Assembly: GCA_964034945.1 (NCBI GenBank)
Contig: OZ035963.1
Span: 65,616,682-65,680,681 of the forward strand
From: Chrysopilus asiliformis
Taxonomy: Eukaryota > Arthropoda > Insecta > Diptera > Rhagionidae
Reading direction: 5' to 3'
DNA: 64,000 nucleotides
In this document: positions 46,056-58,449 of the stretch, one piece after another
How positions within the stretch are numbered: the stretch's first letter is position 1
Layout of the letters: each line of letters starts with the position of its first letter
Position numbers and translations under genes: made by a program
Notes under the pieces: model-generated
Seen by the model: only the letters and a program-made list of their open reading frames with translations
The model's database searches: none
What the model was told of the DNA's origin: nothing

Positions 46056-46513
46056 AACCTCGTCTCGACTAGACATAAATTGGATTTTTTTTCATCGCCT
46101 GCCATGAAAATAACACTTGCAGACACATTTTTCCAAGTATTTTTGCCAAGATATCAAAAAAAAACTTCTGACAAATGCTGTCTCCATTAGACATTTCAAT
46201 GGCAAGGCAAGGACGAAAGCATAATTTACTTTCAATCGACACCGCGTTTAATAAACAGGCAATGATATAAAAAAATGCCCCTGGTATTCAAAATTTTTGC
46301 CGCAACTCAATCATGGCTGTTCTGGAATCCGAAGTTAAAACATAAAACAGAACTCAGATTCGCTACTTAATTGGTACTCTGGTATTCTGAAATTTGCAAC
46401 AAGTAATTCTACTATCAAAAGGTTACTAGATTTTATGCAATCGAAGCGAAGTGAAACGCAGCGGATTCAAGAATACAAATTGCGTTCAATCGAAGGGAAG
46501 TCGGACAAGCTTA

Positions 46514-46711
46514 AAGCCCAATTCAGACTAACGATTGCAATTAGGGTTGCGATTGCGATTATGATAGCGTTTGCGATTACGATTGCAATTACGATTGAAG
46601 CTTCTCGACCAATAAGATCAAAGCTTTTATTATTCTATCGTTGAAAGCTTTGATCTCATTGGTCGAGATGCTTCAATCGTAATCGACATCGTTAGTCTGA
46701 ATTGGGTTTTA
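46514..46711. mobile_element. Foldback MITE, copy 2
   Basis: Arms agcccaattcagactaacga and its inverse ttagtctgaattgggttt enclose a variable gattgcgattN repeat and a central atcaaagctttNa palindrome. It is the longer sibling of 661-798. Confidence 0.8.
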
Positions 46712-46744
46712 CGCTACTTCGGATTCTAGAAAAGGCATGAATAT

Positions 46745-46925
46745 CTTTCACCCTGTTTTTCGTAATTTTTTAAATTTTTTTTTAATGTAAAATAATTTTA
46801 TGTTTGTCGGGTTAAAGTGTAAATGGCACAAGGACGTAGATTTTGTATAAGAAAGTCATGTGCAGTTCACTTAAGATAAAAGATATGTTTTTTACTTTTC
46901 TTTTTCATAACGGGAAAGTATTTTA
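46745..46925 (+). repeat. Dispersed repeat family B, partial copy
   Basis: Shares gtcgggttaNagtg with 42400-42445 and aagaaagtcatgtgc-gttcac with about 3670-3695. Confidence 0.55.
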
Positions 46926-47039
46926 TTCATGGCGAAGACCGGCTCCGGAACGGGGGCAGATAGAAATTTTCTGATCAGTACGAAATCCGTGTCAGGCGAA
47001 ATTCGACAGACAGGAATTCTGTTGGTACACTCTAGAAAA

Positions 47040-47770
47040 TTTTATTGTAATTTTACCCCTATTATCGTAGGAAACCATTTTCCTACGATAATAGGGGTAA
47101 AATTACACCGAGTCGTAATGGCTTAAAAGCTATGCATTTTTACTCATTTTGTGGCGTACAAAAGCCTCTTTTACGGGGGAACTTTAAGCTAAATAAGAAG
47201 TAAAAGTACAATACGGGTGTAATTTTACGACATGGATGTGTAAAATTACCACATTTTTGTTGTAATTTTCCTCCTATTTGGTAGCAAAACCGCGTCTTAA
47301 AGGTGTAATTTTACGACATTTTTTGTTTAAAATTACACCGAAAATGGTATTAGAATTTCTCGGCTTATACGGTCTGAAAAAAAAAATAATATATTATTTT
47401 TGCCGATGTTTTCACATCTAAATTTCCCGGGCATGTCTGCCATGTGGCAGGCGCCACACAGGATTTTGGTAGAGTAAAACTTGATTCGAGTATTTATACT
47501 CCGATGCCACAAACCTTATGCGAATTATAAGGTTAAGGTTAAATTGTCCGTACAATAATGCAAAAATACCCTGCGAGCGTGTTTTTACACCAAAATGAGA
47601 GTAAAAATACGAATATTGGTCGAAATTTTACGCAAGGTTTAAAATTACCCTATTTCTAGTGTAAGATTAATGTTTTTTGGGTGAGTTTACAACTTAAATG
47701 GTGTGCGAGCTAAATTCTGATTTTTTTTCGAAATTTTACGACGTTTTTGCAAATTTACCCCGTTTTTACC
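47040..47770. repeat. Region dense in GTAATTTTAC / GTAAAATTAC motifs with a 27-bp hairpin
   Basis: 47046-47108 is a perfect hairpin: taattttacccctattatcg-taggaaa and its inverse around cca. The decamer gtaattttac or its complement, often followed by cg or ac, recurs in both orientations at about 47218, 47240, 47304, 47330, 47630 and 47740. No ORF explains it. Confidence 0.7.
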
Positions 47771-47984
47771 CCATTTTTCGGTTTAAATTCAAATCCATTT
47801 TCTACAGTGTATGTTGGTCTGTCGGTCTGTCCGAAATCTTTGCGTTTTTTGGGGAAAAAATGACTATTACAAAATTTAAAAGATTTGTTCTTTTAAATTT
47901 TATTATAGTCATCAAGATATTTAAAGAAAAATCGATTTTTTGAAAATCTCTCGAAAACTAAGCATTTTTTTGAAAAAATGCATA

Positions 47985-48075
47985 TAACCAAATCCAAAGG
48001 AAAAAAAATTTCCTGCATTTATTCCTTTAACGGTTTTTACATATCTTTAACGGTTCTCAGAATATTTGAAAAAAT
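47985..48075 (-). repeat. Short dispersed repeat D (inverted copy)
   Basis: The complement carries cgttaaagatatgtaaaaac and a cgttaaaggaa block, matching about 11930-11985 and 28025-28085. Confidence 0.55.
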
Positions 48076-48079
48076 ATTT

Positions 48080-51000
48080 TTTACGCGTTTTTCGTAATCT
48101 AAAATTTTTTTATGAGTTTTTTTAAAATAAATATCTCATTAACTATCTTAAAAAAAATTCCGTAAGGGACCAAAATTTAAAAGTCTTCATAGGGCCCAAT
48201 TATGGCAAGGTCCCCAGAAATTTAAAAATCTTGACTATGAGCAAACAATTTAAGTAATGATATTTCAAAAAATAAACCAAAACCTAATTGAAATATCTTT
48301 GATTCATTAATAATCCTAAAACAATTTAAAAGCCAAACGTCTTCTCAAGTTTTATAAAGAAAATGTGAAAAGAATGCAAATGTAAATGGGGATAAATATT
48401 TTCCACATGGTTTACTTTCTATTTAAAGTTTTAAAATTTGTCAAAATGAATTAAACGAAAATTCCTTTCGGCCTCCATTTGGATAACTTTTTTTTCTTGG
48501 GTCATCCGATTTCCTAGATTTTACAAATCTTGTTTCTTTGTTGTGGAAATGTGTTTTAAGAACTTTGACTTTGAAAAACACCCATAAAACTTTTCACATT
48601 GTCTTTTAATATTGTGTCTTGGAAAGTTTTACCCAAAAATGAGGTTTTCCCCATTTTACAGATCCGGGATAAATTTTCTTCATAATAGAATAATGACCAA
48701 GTTTTAGATATTCAACAACAGTTACATATAGTTATTCGGAGAAAGTGTTTTTTCCCCATTTCTAAAATGAAAGAGTTTCACTTTATTGAGATAGATTTCA
48801 CCATTAAAGAAACATTTTGGGATATCAATAAATGTTTTCCATTAGTTTATCTAACGTTCATCTCTATATCATCATCTCATCCATTTCGAATTAATTTGTG
48901 ATTTTACCCTTATCAAAATGATGCTTTACGAAATATTCCCAGGGGGTGCCTTCATTAATTCAGAAATTTTCATCGGTCCAATACGGGCTTATTGTTCGTA
49001 TCCTTGTAGCAGACTCAATTTTCATTTTCTTGGGGAGTTTTTTTTTTATCTCTTTTCTGGTCTCTGGCTTTTCAACTTTCTTAGATACTTTTTTGAAGCC
49101 ATATTTTTGTTATGTACCAAATTTTATATTTATATCTTAATTATAACAGTAAAACCTGTCCATATTTGTGTTTTGGAAATTTATGAAGTATTTTTTTTGT
49201 GTAATTCGACAATTTTAAAAGAAAATAAAACAACTTCTGATATTTTCTCAGAGTCGTATAGTTATACAAGAAGACGCAAAACGAGCGCCACACTATCATA
49301 GAATAAAGAATATATAGAAAAAACTCTGCCGAACAAATTTTTGACAAATTTCCCCTTCGTAGGGGGGAAAAATGTCCCTATCATTCACTAGCTACGGCCT
49401 AAAAGTTAATTACTTTTAGACTAGGGAGCACGAAGCAGAGAGAACATTTTCTAATCATTTTCGTCGTATCTATTCAATGAGATGGAGGAATCGAATGGAT
49501 AATTTTTTCCGTGTTACATCGGATCCTCTTGCTTCATCTCACAGTGGAAAAATTTTCTCTAAAAATTTGTTCTAAGAGTTTATTCTCTAGATTATTTGTT
49601 CTCTGACACTATGATGCAGCTAACCAGTACGTGCTAATGCTACCTTCTAATACTCAAAATATCTATTTACTAGATAGATTCAAGTTGTATCTAGTATGAG
49701 TTTATTATCCATACAATAACAACGTTTCAGTATTACAGCAATAATGGCAATTTGGATCTTAAACTAAATGAAAAGCGAGTTCATTTCGAGTATAAAAACT
49801 TTGAACTTGGCAGAAAATCGATTTTTAGTCGGGGAGCTAAATATTTATTTGGGGGATATTTTTTTTATAAGGGATGGATAATCAGGATACCATGGAGGGA
49901 CTTTTGAATGGATGTTAGCAGAAAACACAATAGAGAGGTGTTAAGCTGCTGGATGTACTTTCTTCACATTTTTCAGTCTATCTATTTATGTGTGTCTGTT
50001 TATTATATATTTTCTTGGCGTTAATCTATTTTTTTGTACGATGCTTTGTCTTCTATGGATAGAATAAATCTTGTTAGCTGAACCTAAGAATGTTAGACAG
50101 GGGATTATAGCAACAAGTAGTTTCTTTACAATTCTTATCATTGCTGTAAGTCCGTTTTTAGCTCCTTTGCTGCTTTCTTATGTCTGAATCTTTTAGCGTG
50201 TGCTATAAATTAAACAAAAAGGTGGTTTATCAGGATAACATCAATTTTTGTAGACGTGCTTTGTCCGGTAGTCAGCCGTTAATACTATTCCAGTTTATAT
50301 TTAAGTTTCAACATAAATTAATACTCTTTGGATATTGTAATAGAATTTAAGGACCTGTGGGATTTTCAGAACCAAAGGACATGTTTATGCAAATGAAAAA
50401 CTTAAATAGTTTTACGTTGTTAACTAACCCACATTAATCAACTGATGATGGCGTAGTGGGGATCCTAATTTAAAAGACCTATGGTAGTTTAGGAAAATTA
50501 TTAAAATTTTAAACGAGTTATGTCTTTAAATATGCTAGTTTTTCCAGTTTGTTTTAACAATAAAGTATTCTGTTCTTTCGAGAACTAAATAATTGAATAT
50601 TTTGAGAAACAATCACAGGTTTTTTTCTCAGGCCAAAAACTGCTCTTTCTATTAATTTTTCAAACACTTAAAACGAAAAAAAATCACCAGTTGCGCAGCC
50701 TGAATTTTTTAATTTACCTGACAATTTGATTCATTTGATCACATCCTAATTTCGGTAAAAAAAAACATTTGAAATATTCTAAGAAGGAAAGTATAGAAGA
50801 TATCGCCGGTTTAAAAGCAAAATCCATTAACAAGGAAACTGTTCCGGGTGACACTCCCAGATGCGATTAATTCGACAGGTAATCCGATTAAGAATCTGAT
50901 TTGAAGGAAAAACCCGCGATCTTCCCGATTCGATGTGAACCCATCACCTACATTATACAGGGGCGTAGCCATAGGTTTAGTCCAGGGGGAGGAGGGGGGA

Positions 51001-51600
51001 GGCGGTATTTTTTGAAAAATCTACTGTGGCCGCAAAAATTTTTGAAAATGAACTGCATATGAACTTTTCCACATGTGTGTGCGTGTCTAAGGATATGCTA
51101 ATTCCCGTTCTAATTCCAGTTTTTATTGGAAAGTTTCCACTTCGCAATGCAATTTAGTATGAAAATTTTCATATATATGAAATTTTCTGTCCGCTATAAA
51201 AAAAAGTTATAATGATTCAAACTTTAAACCCAATTAATTCAAAACCATAAAACGACAGTTAAATTCTTAGCCGACGATTTGAAATCCATTTGACTTTTAC
51301 AATTCTTGAAGTCAGTCTGCAAATTACCAAAATTTATCTTGATCCTCGAAAATCTGGATTTAATGGGATATACTTTACCTTTCATCTCACGTCACAAAAC
51401 CACATATTGGTGGGTTTCCTGTTTGATCCTTGAGTAAACAAAAAAAAATTTGCTATTCAACAAATAATCGCTTTATAAGAGGGAATTCTACTTCTATTTT
51501 CTTTTCTCTATTTTGAGCTCATCAAAAATAGGGCAAAGAATTCTTGATTTTTATCCTGTTACCTGTCGAAAAAAAAAAACATATTGATCCTTATTTGGCA
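48080..51600. other. Intergenic or intronic, no firm gene
   Basis: AT-rich. The longest ORF is 127 codons from ATG 48918 (plus), very rich in Phe, Leu, Ile and Tyr. This is what T-rich DNA yields, and two other frames are also open there, so I do not call it. A locally GC-richer block at about 50825-50965 has no clean frame. Confidence 0.45.
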
Positions 51601-51775
51601 GGACGATGTACTAGGCAACCTCTAGATGTGTAAACAATCGTTTTATATTAAGAGTCTTACGTAGCGTTTGTTTCCTTACTTGACAGAGACAAGGGTGAAT
51701 ATACAGGTGAAAATAACACTTTTTTTTCTTCTTCGGGGGAAACTTCAATGTTACGAAGTGGAAGAAATACTTACC

Positions 51776-51907
51776 ACGTATGTGTATGTCTAGGAAACCG
51801 GGTCTAGTCTTAAGGACTCTACACTCGAGGAGTTCCCTTTGTAAAACACCTGTCGTGCACCCAGAAGTGTTCCTGTCCAGTAAAAAGTGAACAACATCGG
51901 AAGCCAT
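51776..51907 (-). CDS. Candidate first coding exon of an unidentified gene
   Basis: ATG at 51907 opens 44 codons (MASDVVHFLLDRNTSGCTTG then VLQRELLECRVLKTRPGFLD, ending IHIR). It meets a textbook donor, GTG|GTAAGTATTT in reverse complement, at about 51776. Beyond the donor the frame degenerates into poly-Lys. Codon composition is clearly more coding-like than its surroundings. Later exons would lie at lower coordinates; I could not identify one. Family not recognised. Confidence 0.45.
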
Positions 51908-51993
51908 CTATTCCAATAAAGAATCTTTCCTGGACGTGACTGGAATTAAAATTACTTTAAATATTTCCCGTCACTTTTATTTTCCAGTGATCC

Positions 51994-52200
51994 ATGGACC
52001 TTCAAATGCAGACGAGTATCGAATCAAAAGTCCAACAGTGGGATAAAAACTTTATGGCTTGGTATAGACATTCTGTAGGATCATCCCTATACATAATGCT
52101 TCACATTAATCACTGTTTTACAGTTATTTATAGCCAGCAAAAACGAAAGGATGAGAGTAGGAAATATCGATGGAATGGGACTTACTCTGTAAGGAATTAG
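51994..52200 (+). CDS. Candidate 68-aa ORF divergent from the 51,907 exon
   Basis: ATG at 51994 lies eight bases after a ttttccag acceptor-like sequence and 87 bases from the divergent ATG at 51907. The product starts MDLQMQTSIESKVQQWDKNF and has one weakly hydrophobic stretch. No family recognised; may be chance. Confidence 0.25.
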   Translation: MDLQMQTSIESKVQQWDKNFMAWYRHSVGSSLYIMLHINHCFTVIYSQQKRKDESRKYRWNGTYSVRN

Positions 52201-52439
52201 AAATGCTTCACTTTATGTTGTATGATTTATTAACTTGTCGGTGGTTTTTTTTCTCTACTTTCAAAATACAATAATTGATGAAAAGCTTAAGGTCCCTTTT
52301 AGTCCTTTGGGGCTTTCAGACAGTAATTTTTTTTCTGCCGACTTTTTGAAAGTTACAGATTTTCCAACCCAACTAATGCCATCACTTCACCATGGGATTA
52401 AAACCCAAAGTAAATTGAATGAAAAACTTGAATAACTTC

Positions 52440-53690
52440 AATTTTTTTACAATTTCTCGTTTTTAATTTAAGTTTAAAAAATATTCAAGTTTGAATGATA
52501 GGCTTTCAATCGGTTGAATTCTTTTCGAAAATATTGATGAAAAGTTTCCATCCAATTAAAATGAAAAATTGCAGAAATGATTATTGAATTGAAATTATTT
52601 GGTAATTTGATATAATATCAAAGTCAGGGGCTTTATCATGTATCTCGAATCGAAAATCAAATCGACCCGAACGCCGTACTCGAAAACGATTTGCATTGGT
52701 AAAACTTTCGTTTCGAGTAAAATGTACTGCCATAAATTAATCGAAAAGGAGCCACTTGCTGGTAACTTGGAAATTTCGTGGTTATATTTAGTGTCATTAT
52801 TGAATAGTGGTAAATAATTTGCTGTTAGTTTTTGCGTTTTCTTTGTTGTGAAATTAATGCCGGCAGTTTAGAAAAATTATAATAAGAACCGGATAAAAGT
52901 GAAATAAGTGCCAGATAAAAGTGACGAAAGTGATGACGGCGTTTTCAATCCAAGAATAGTAAGAAAATTCAATTCTTTTCTTTTAAAATCGTAATTTACT
53001 AAAAATTATATGTTAGATTCAACTTTTCCTTATTTTTCATAAATTTTCCAAGCAATTTAAATATGTTCTGCAAGAAAAAAATTCTTACATAAAAAAACAT
53101 TGAAATGACTTAAATTTTCCTTTCGAGTTTCATTTCCGGCGATTGAAAAATGTTGGAGTAAATTTCCGAAAATGAAAGACAAATATTTTATCGAATTCGA
53201 GTTAGCTGATACCGCTTCAAACATTTCCGTGCATTTCATTTTCGATTCGAGTTCCCTGATAAGACCCTAGGTAAACATGTAAAATTCAATAAATTATTTT
53301 CATTATAATTGATTGGTATCTATTTTTAAGGACATTTAATTAAATATTTCATCAGATCAGTTTCAAATATTGCAATAGGAAAAATAATTGCACTCATTGG
53401 TAAATATTTTAATTAAATGTAATTGAATTGGAAAATCGTTGGCTGTAGATTTTTTTACCACAGAATATGTGAAATACAGCGTAAAATGTAAAATCTATAG
53501 GGCGGTAAATGAGGGGAGCGGGTAATTTCAGGGCTACATACCAGGGTTAATGGCAAAGTACAAGGCAGTAAATTTTGGTCCGGTGGGCGTCACAATAGCC
53601 TTAGTAAATAGCTGCGCTATGAAGTTAAGTTTTAAATTTACTCTAAGACAAACTAAAAAAAATCATTTTTTGGGGAAAGGGAAGAGAGGA
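52440..53690. other. Non-coding, nothing distinct
   Basis: AT-rich spacer with no splice-consistent exon. A 60-codon minus ORF at 53057-53239 has no supporting context. Confidence 0.4.
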
Positions 53691-53697
53691 GGATGAA

Positions 53698-53715
53698 GGG
53701 GGGGGGGGGGGGGGG
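53698..53715 (+). repeat. Poly-G tract (about 18 G)
   Basis: An uninterrupted G run after a purine-rich gggaagagaggaggatgaa stretch; the minus strand is a C run. Confidence 0.95.
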
Positions 53716-53779
53716 TAGATAATTCAAATTTCTACTCTGAACGGCACCAAGCCTTACTACGCTACTGGACTTGAGTTTC

Positions 53780-54043
53780 TTAACCCTTAGACTGCCGGGG
53801 GCCACATACAAATTTAAGCGCCTCCACATAGTATGTAGATTCCAAATAATTATTATAACAAATATTTAAAACAAAAACCTGTGGGGCGTATTCATAGTCG
53901 TTTTTAAACACAGTTCTTGTTTAATATGAGTTTAATCTGACAGTTTTCTGTCAGTTTAAACTCATGTTAAACCAAAACTGTGTTTAATGCAGCTATGAAT
54001 ATGCCTCTATGTTGTTAAAGAAAAAATCTCGGTAGTCTAAGGG
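53780..54043. mobile_element. piggyBac-type MITE with a nested second MITE
   Basis: Left end TTAACCCTTAGACTGCCGGG; right end inversely CCCTTAGACTACCGAG. The right TTAA appears mutated (ggctatgg). Inside it a separate palindromic element occupies 53885-53995. Confidence 0.65.
53885..53995. mobile_element. Palindromic MITE nested in the piggyBac-type element
   Basis: The left arm ggcgtattcatag...aaacacagtt...tgagtttaa and right arm ttaaactca...aactgtgttta...ctatgaatatgcc pair over almost their whole length around ctgacagttttctgtcag. Confidence 0.75.
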
Positions 54044-54489
54044 CTATGGATTACAACAATTTCTGGTGCCTCTCATAAAACTAAAAAACAAGTTTTCTAA
54101 TGTTATACACTTTCAACATGCAATGCAAAAATAAAAGAACAAAACCAAGTTTTCACACTAATGTTTTAGGGTTTGAAGAAAACTATTCTTTAAAATTGTA
54201 TATTTTGATAAAAATATGGAGTGAGTGGCGTTACCTTTGCTGTTTTAACTCAGCACACATATTTTTTTAATCACACACTGGCCATAAACCACAGTGGCAG
54301 TGTAGTTTCACATTAATCTCACAAACTTTATAATTTTATCAAAATTTACAATTTAAAAAAACGTTTCTCTTAAAATCCTAAAACATTGGTGGGAAAACTG
54401 GTTTTGTACTTTTCAGTGAATTTTGAAAGTGTTTCATATTAGAAAACTTGTCTTTTAAATTGTATTTTATACTTTTTAATCTCCTTGCT

Positions 54490-54735
54490 TTTGATATATC
54501 CTTATGAACTTTTTGACTTCAAAATCGAATTCAGTGACCCCAAAACCTCTCAGAAAATTCAAGGAAAAGGATAATCACCCTTACAAGACCTTCCCTTATC
54601 CTTACAAGAACGAAGTAGTGAAAATATTGTATTGCCACCGGAGCATATTTTTTTCTAAATCTGTAAGGGTGATTATCCTTTTCCTTATATTTACTGGAAA
54701 AAATCTCATCTGGGAGGTTTTGGGGTTTTTTTTCT
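54490..54735 (+). repeat. Repeat family C, copy 3, self-inverted
   Basis: The left half has gaattcagtgaccccaaaac and ggaaaaggataatcaccctt. The right half is its inverse, aagggtgattatccttttcc then ctgggaggttttggggt, giving a hairpin made of two opposed copies. Confidence 0.65.
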
Positions 54736-54739
54736 AAAT

Positions 54740-56370
54740 ATACTAAAACTCAACAAAATTATCTTATTCATTTCGGTCCAAAAAACATATTATTACGCCC
54801 ATTTTTTACCAATTTTTCTTGTACGTTTTATTTAAAAATTTAAAAAATTATTTTCATATTTGCTTTTTTAATTTAAAATTTTTAGTTCTTAAATAATTGA
54901 AAATTTAAACTTTGCGACAATTTAGCGGTGTAACGAATTTTTTCTGCAAATTTTTCTGAAAAAGGATCACATCGTTATTCTTAAAGCATCTTCCGGTCGG
55001 AATTCCTAAATTTTGATATGAGATTCAGGATCACAAGCCCCAGAAAGCATTTTTTTTCTTTTTTGCAGCCAATAATTAGTCTTATTTTCAAATTATGTGA
55101 ATTTGACAATGTTGAATGAACCAATTTGACAGCTTTTTCTTATCATTTTTACATGATTTTGTGTTTTTTCAACATTTTAAAAGTACAAATTACACAAAAT
55201 TTACAGAGTTGCTTGTAAAAACCACAAAAATTTCATCCTGGCTGCAAATTGTCAATTCTTATTGCAATTGGTGACAAGAAACTTGCCCAAGCTCTATTTT
55301 TTTTAAGAATTTTGAAATTTTTGACTCGAATTTTAAAAGAAATATGCGACAAGAAAAAAAAGATCCCATTGAAGAAAGTATTTCAGAAGCAGGAAAACAT
55401 TTAAGTAAATACCCTCGGATCTAGAAGGTCTCCTACAATACTACATATATAAAAAAATCACTTTGTATTTTTTTCACTTAATCTGGTTTAAAGAAAAAAA
55501 CTTTACAGAAAATTTTGTACAAATGAACAGATTTTTACTCAAAAAAGAAAATCTTTTATTGATTCAAATCCGATTTAATGAAAGTCTAACAAAATTAATG
55601 AATCTCCAGCTCTTAAAAAACAGTAAAATTTCCATTAAAATTGGCTGAATTGAGGAGATTCACTAATAATCGTTATTAACCTTGTTTTTACAATTTTCTA
55701 CGTTTTTTGTTAAAAATTTTTTGAGCCATCTTTGAGCGATCGAATTTTGTTAAATGAATTTTTAGCATTTAATTCTGGCGCAATAGAACTAGAAGAGCCT
55801 TAAATGTAATGAAAAATTTAACGGGATTGTCTTCAGATGAGTTTGGAAAAGTCAATGGAAATTTAATGTTTTTAAGAGGTTTTTTATAAGAAATAAATTG
55901 TATAAGATTTTTTTTGTTAAATAATTGTTTAATACATTAATAAGTTTGCAAACATTGGCCAACAAAAAGTGATAGTTTATAAAATCCATTCCAAAATGAA
56001 GTTTTGATACATTTAAGATAGTTATACTCAATATTTCAAACTGTTTTTTGTCACATTTAAATAAAACCACCTGCCCAAATCGATAAAAAAAACTTTTTTA
56101 ACAGTTCAATCGATAAGAAAATAATCAACACATTTCAGGTTAACTAATTGAGGAATTATCATTTCTAAATTATTAACATCCAACAATTAGCTTAATGCAC
56201 TAAGTTATGGGCAGGATTTTCATTTTCATTTTCTCTCCTGCGACACCGGAACGAATCGAAAATTTCGCGAAATTTATTGTAAAATTAATAAAAATTCTTA
56301 CACAAATTCTAAAGAACTCAGAATCTGAATCGCAACTGAAGCCAAATTTGTAAATCACCTTGGTTTTTGT
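54740..56370. other. Non-coding, nothing distinct
   Basis: AT-rich; ORFs at 55463-55648 and 55852-56070 are Lys/Phe/Leu-rich translations of A/T runs. Confidence 0.4.
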
Positions 56371-56377
56371 TTTACAG

Positions 56378-56417
56378 AAGAATCGGTGGACAAGAAGAGT
56401 TCAGACCACAAACACAA
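56378..56417 (+). CDS. Candidate 40-nt microexon
   Basis: Preceded by tggtttttgttttacag and followed by gtaaat. One frame reads ESVDKKSSDHKH (charged, coding-like). Another, KNRWTRRVQTTNT, would splice in phase with the candidate at 59625. It could be part of a long-intron gene that runs through the right part of the window. Unconfirmed. Confidence 0.3.
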
Positions 56418-58228
56418 GTAAATATTTTCGGCTCCGTAATTTTATTTTTGGGGAAATTGGGGAAAGTTTGAATTCGCCGCTAAAACGAGAAGAGATTTTC
56501 TCCATTGTGTTGAGGTGAAATTAAAACGAGCGAAACGCGCAAGTCACTGCATTGAGAGGAAAACTTTCTGAAAATTGGAAATGATGGAAAATCACTCCAT
56601 ATGGCAACGGCTAGAGGAAAATCTATGGTGGATATTTAGAATCCAACAAGTTGTCAGACGGATTGCTTATTAACCTTGTCAGGCTTTTAGCCACTTGTTG
56701 CAAGTTTAATTTTAAAGCGCAACAAGTGAGGAAATTGCCTTTGGGACTTCTATTCAATCTGCACTCAGCCAAACATCCCTGGATGTCCGTTGGGGGTTTA
56801 CAAGCAGCTTTCCATCCCGCCCAGTTGAAAATCTTTCGTGTAGTTTCGACTTGAACCGCTGAAACTGGCATATTGTTGGTAGAATAATGCACAAGGGAAA
56901 ATAGATTTCACTTTTTGTGGGCTTAATTTATTGCCTCTAGGCTTTGGGTTTTACTTTGTGGGATTTTGGGGAGGTGGTATTAAGTGTTGTTTGTCGATTG
57001 TGGATAGGTGCACGTAAATATCGTTGCAATTGGGTTGGGCATTTGGATTTAAAGTGGATTTCGAATGGATTTAGATAGGATTTCAAAGGGATTTTCTGAC
57101 GGTGCTCTGTGATGCTTTCCCCAAATATATTTTTAGATATCGGCATTTAGAAGTTCCAGCCATAGCGAAAGAATTTTATCAGAAAATACTTTGTTTCAAG
57201 ATATTTTTGTTTCAAGTAAATAACGCGTGCGGAATTGATTACTAAGTAAAAATACTCGGAAAATGAATAATTAAATACATTTTCATTCCGTTTTAAATCT
57301 CAAATTACGAAAAAAACCTCATACCCAAACTTTATAGAAAATTTCCACTTTTCTTAAGCCCAAAATCCATCAAAAAAAAAATTCGCATCGATTCACGTGA
57401 AAAAAATTGTAGAAAAAAACACAAATTTCATTGAAAAAGTATTATTACCTGGCGGGCAATCGGTCCATTTATAACGATTACCCAACAATTTTTCTTGTTT
57501 CAAAAACTAATCCATCCCGGTGGGCATCGCGCTTCACAGTCTCATCTTTAAGGTAACATTTCGCTGGCAATAAATTCTTATAACTGCCACAGGTTCTTGT
57601 AACTGCCACAGGTGAGAAAAGTGGAAGACCATTACGACCTGGGCCAGTCCTCTTCAGTTTACATACATTTTCCCCCTTCGTGTTTTTGTTGCGGTTATTT
57701 CAGGTGAAGGTCTGTTTTTAAACGTGCCCACCGTATACCAAATTTTTCCAGCGACAGGTAACTTTTCCACAGTTGAAAATTTAATGCCACCATTTGACAT
57801 TGTAAAGGTAGTGAGAAGGATAATAACAACAAGTTGATCTTCTTATCCACACCTTATTCGTTTTCCCAACTGTCTTAAGTCAAGGAAAATTGTTCATTTC
57901 CTTTTAACAACAAATGGCAAAATACTTAGCTGTTTACTTCTTCTCGGTCATTGCCTGTTTTTGGGGTAGTATTTTAAACTGGGAAACTTGTAAAAATCAC
58001 AAGAAAACTTGTAAAATTAATTCGTAATCAAAAGTTTTACATTTTGTGTTTTTTCAATATTAACACGTGCTACTATTGTGAAAAAGGTTTTAATTTCTTA
58101 ATTTTTGATGCGTTCGATGCTTTATTTCTAGATGGGAGATAGAAAAAAATTCGAGTTTTTGAATATTTCGAGTTAAAGATTTTAGAAAAAAATTGGGTTA
58201 TTTGAAAATAAATTTACGCTAATATCTT

Positions 58229-58443
58229 TTAACACGTTGACTGCCAGACCAATTTTGCAAAAATGTAAGGGAGATGCCAATACAAGTAGACGTATGTAGA
58301 ATGTACGTATGTCTAAATGTATGTATGTGTGCATGTAGATTGTAGACCCAGCTATCGAAAATGATAGCCTTGGCCGCTCATGAATCATAGTGCCAATTTT
58401 CACTGGCTATCAAAAATGATAGCCATGGCAGTCATGGTGTTAA
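58229..58443. mobile_element. piggyBac-type MITE (215 bp, TTAA both ends)
   Basis: Left end TTAACACGTTGACTGCCAG; right end inversely TTAACACCATGACTGCCA. TTAA is present at both ends. The interior has a tgtatgtatg-type run and two direct copies of atgatagcc-tgg. Confidence 0.85.
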
Positions 58444-58449
58444 GGTTAA

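Noticed and set aside
48918..49301. 127-codon plus-strand ORF with several hydrophobic stretches
   Set aside because: Two other frames are open over the same T-rich stretch, and the residues are those of T-runs (Phe, Leu, Ile, Tyr). No family features.
56623..56892. Overlapping 89- and 67-codon ORFs on opposite strands
   Set aside because: Both strands are open over the same interval with no motif or splice signals. Neither can be preferred.
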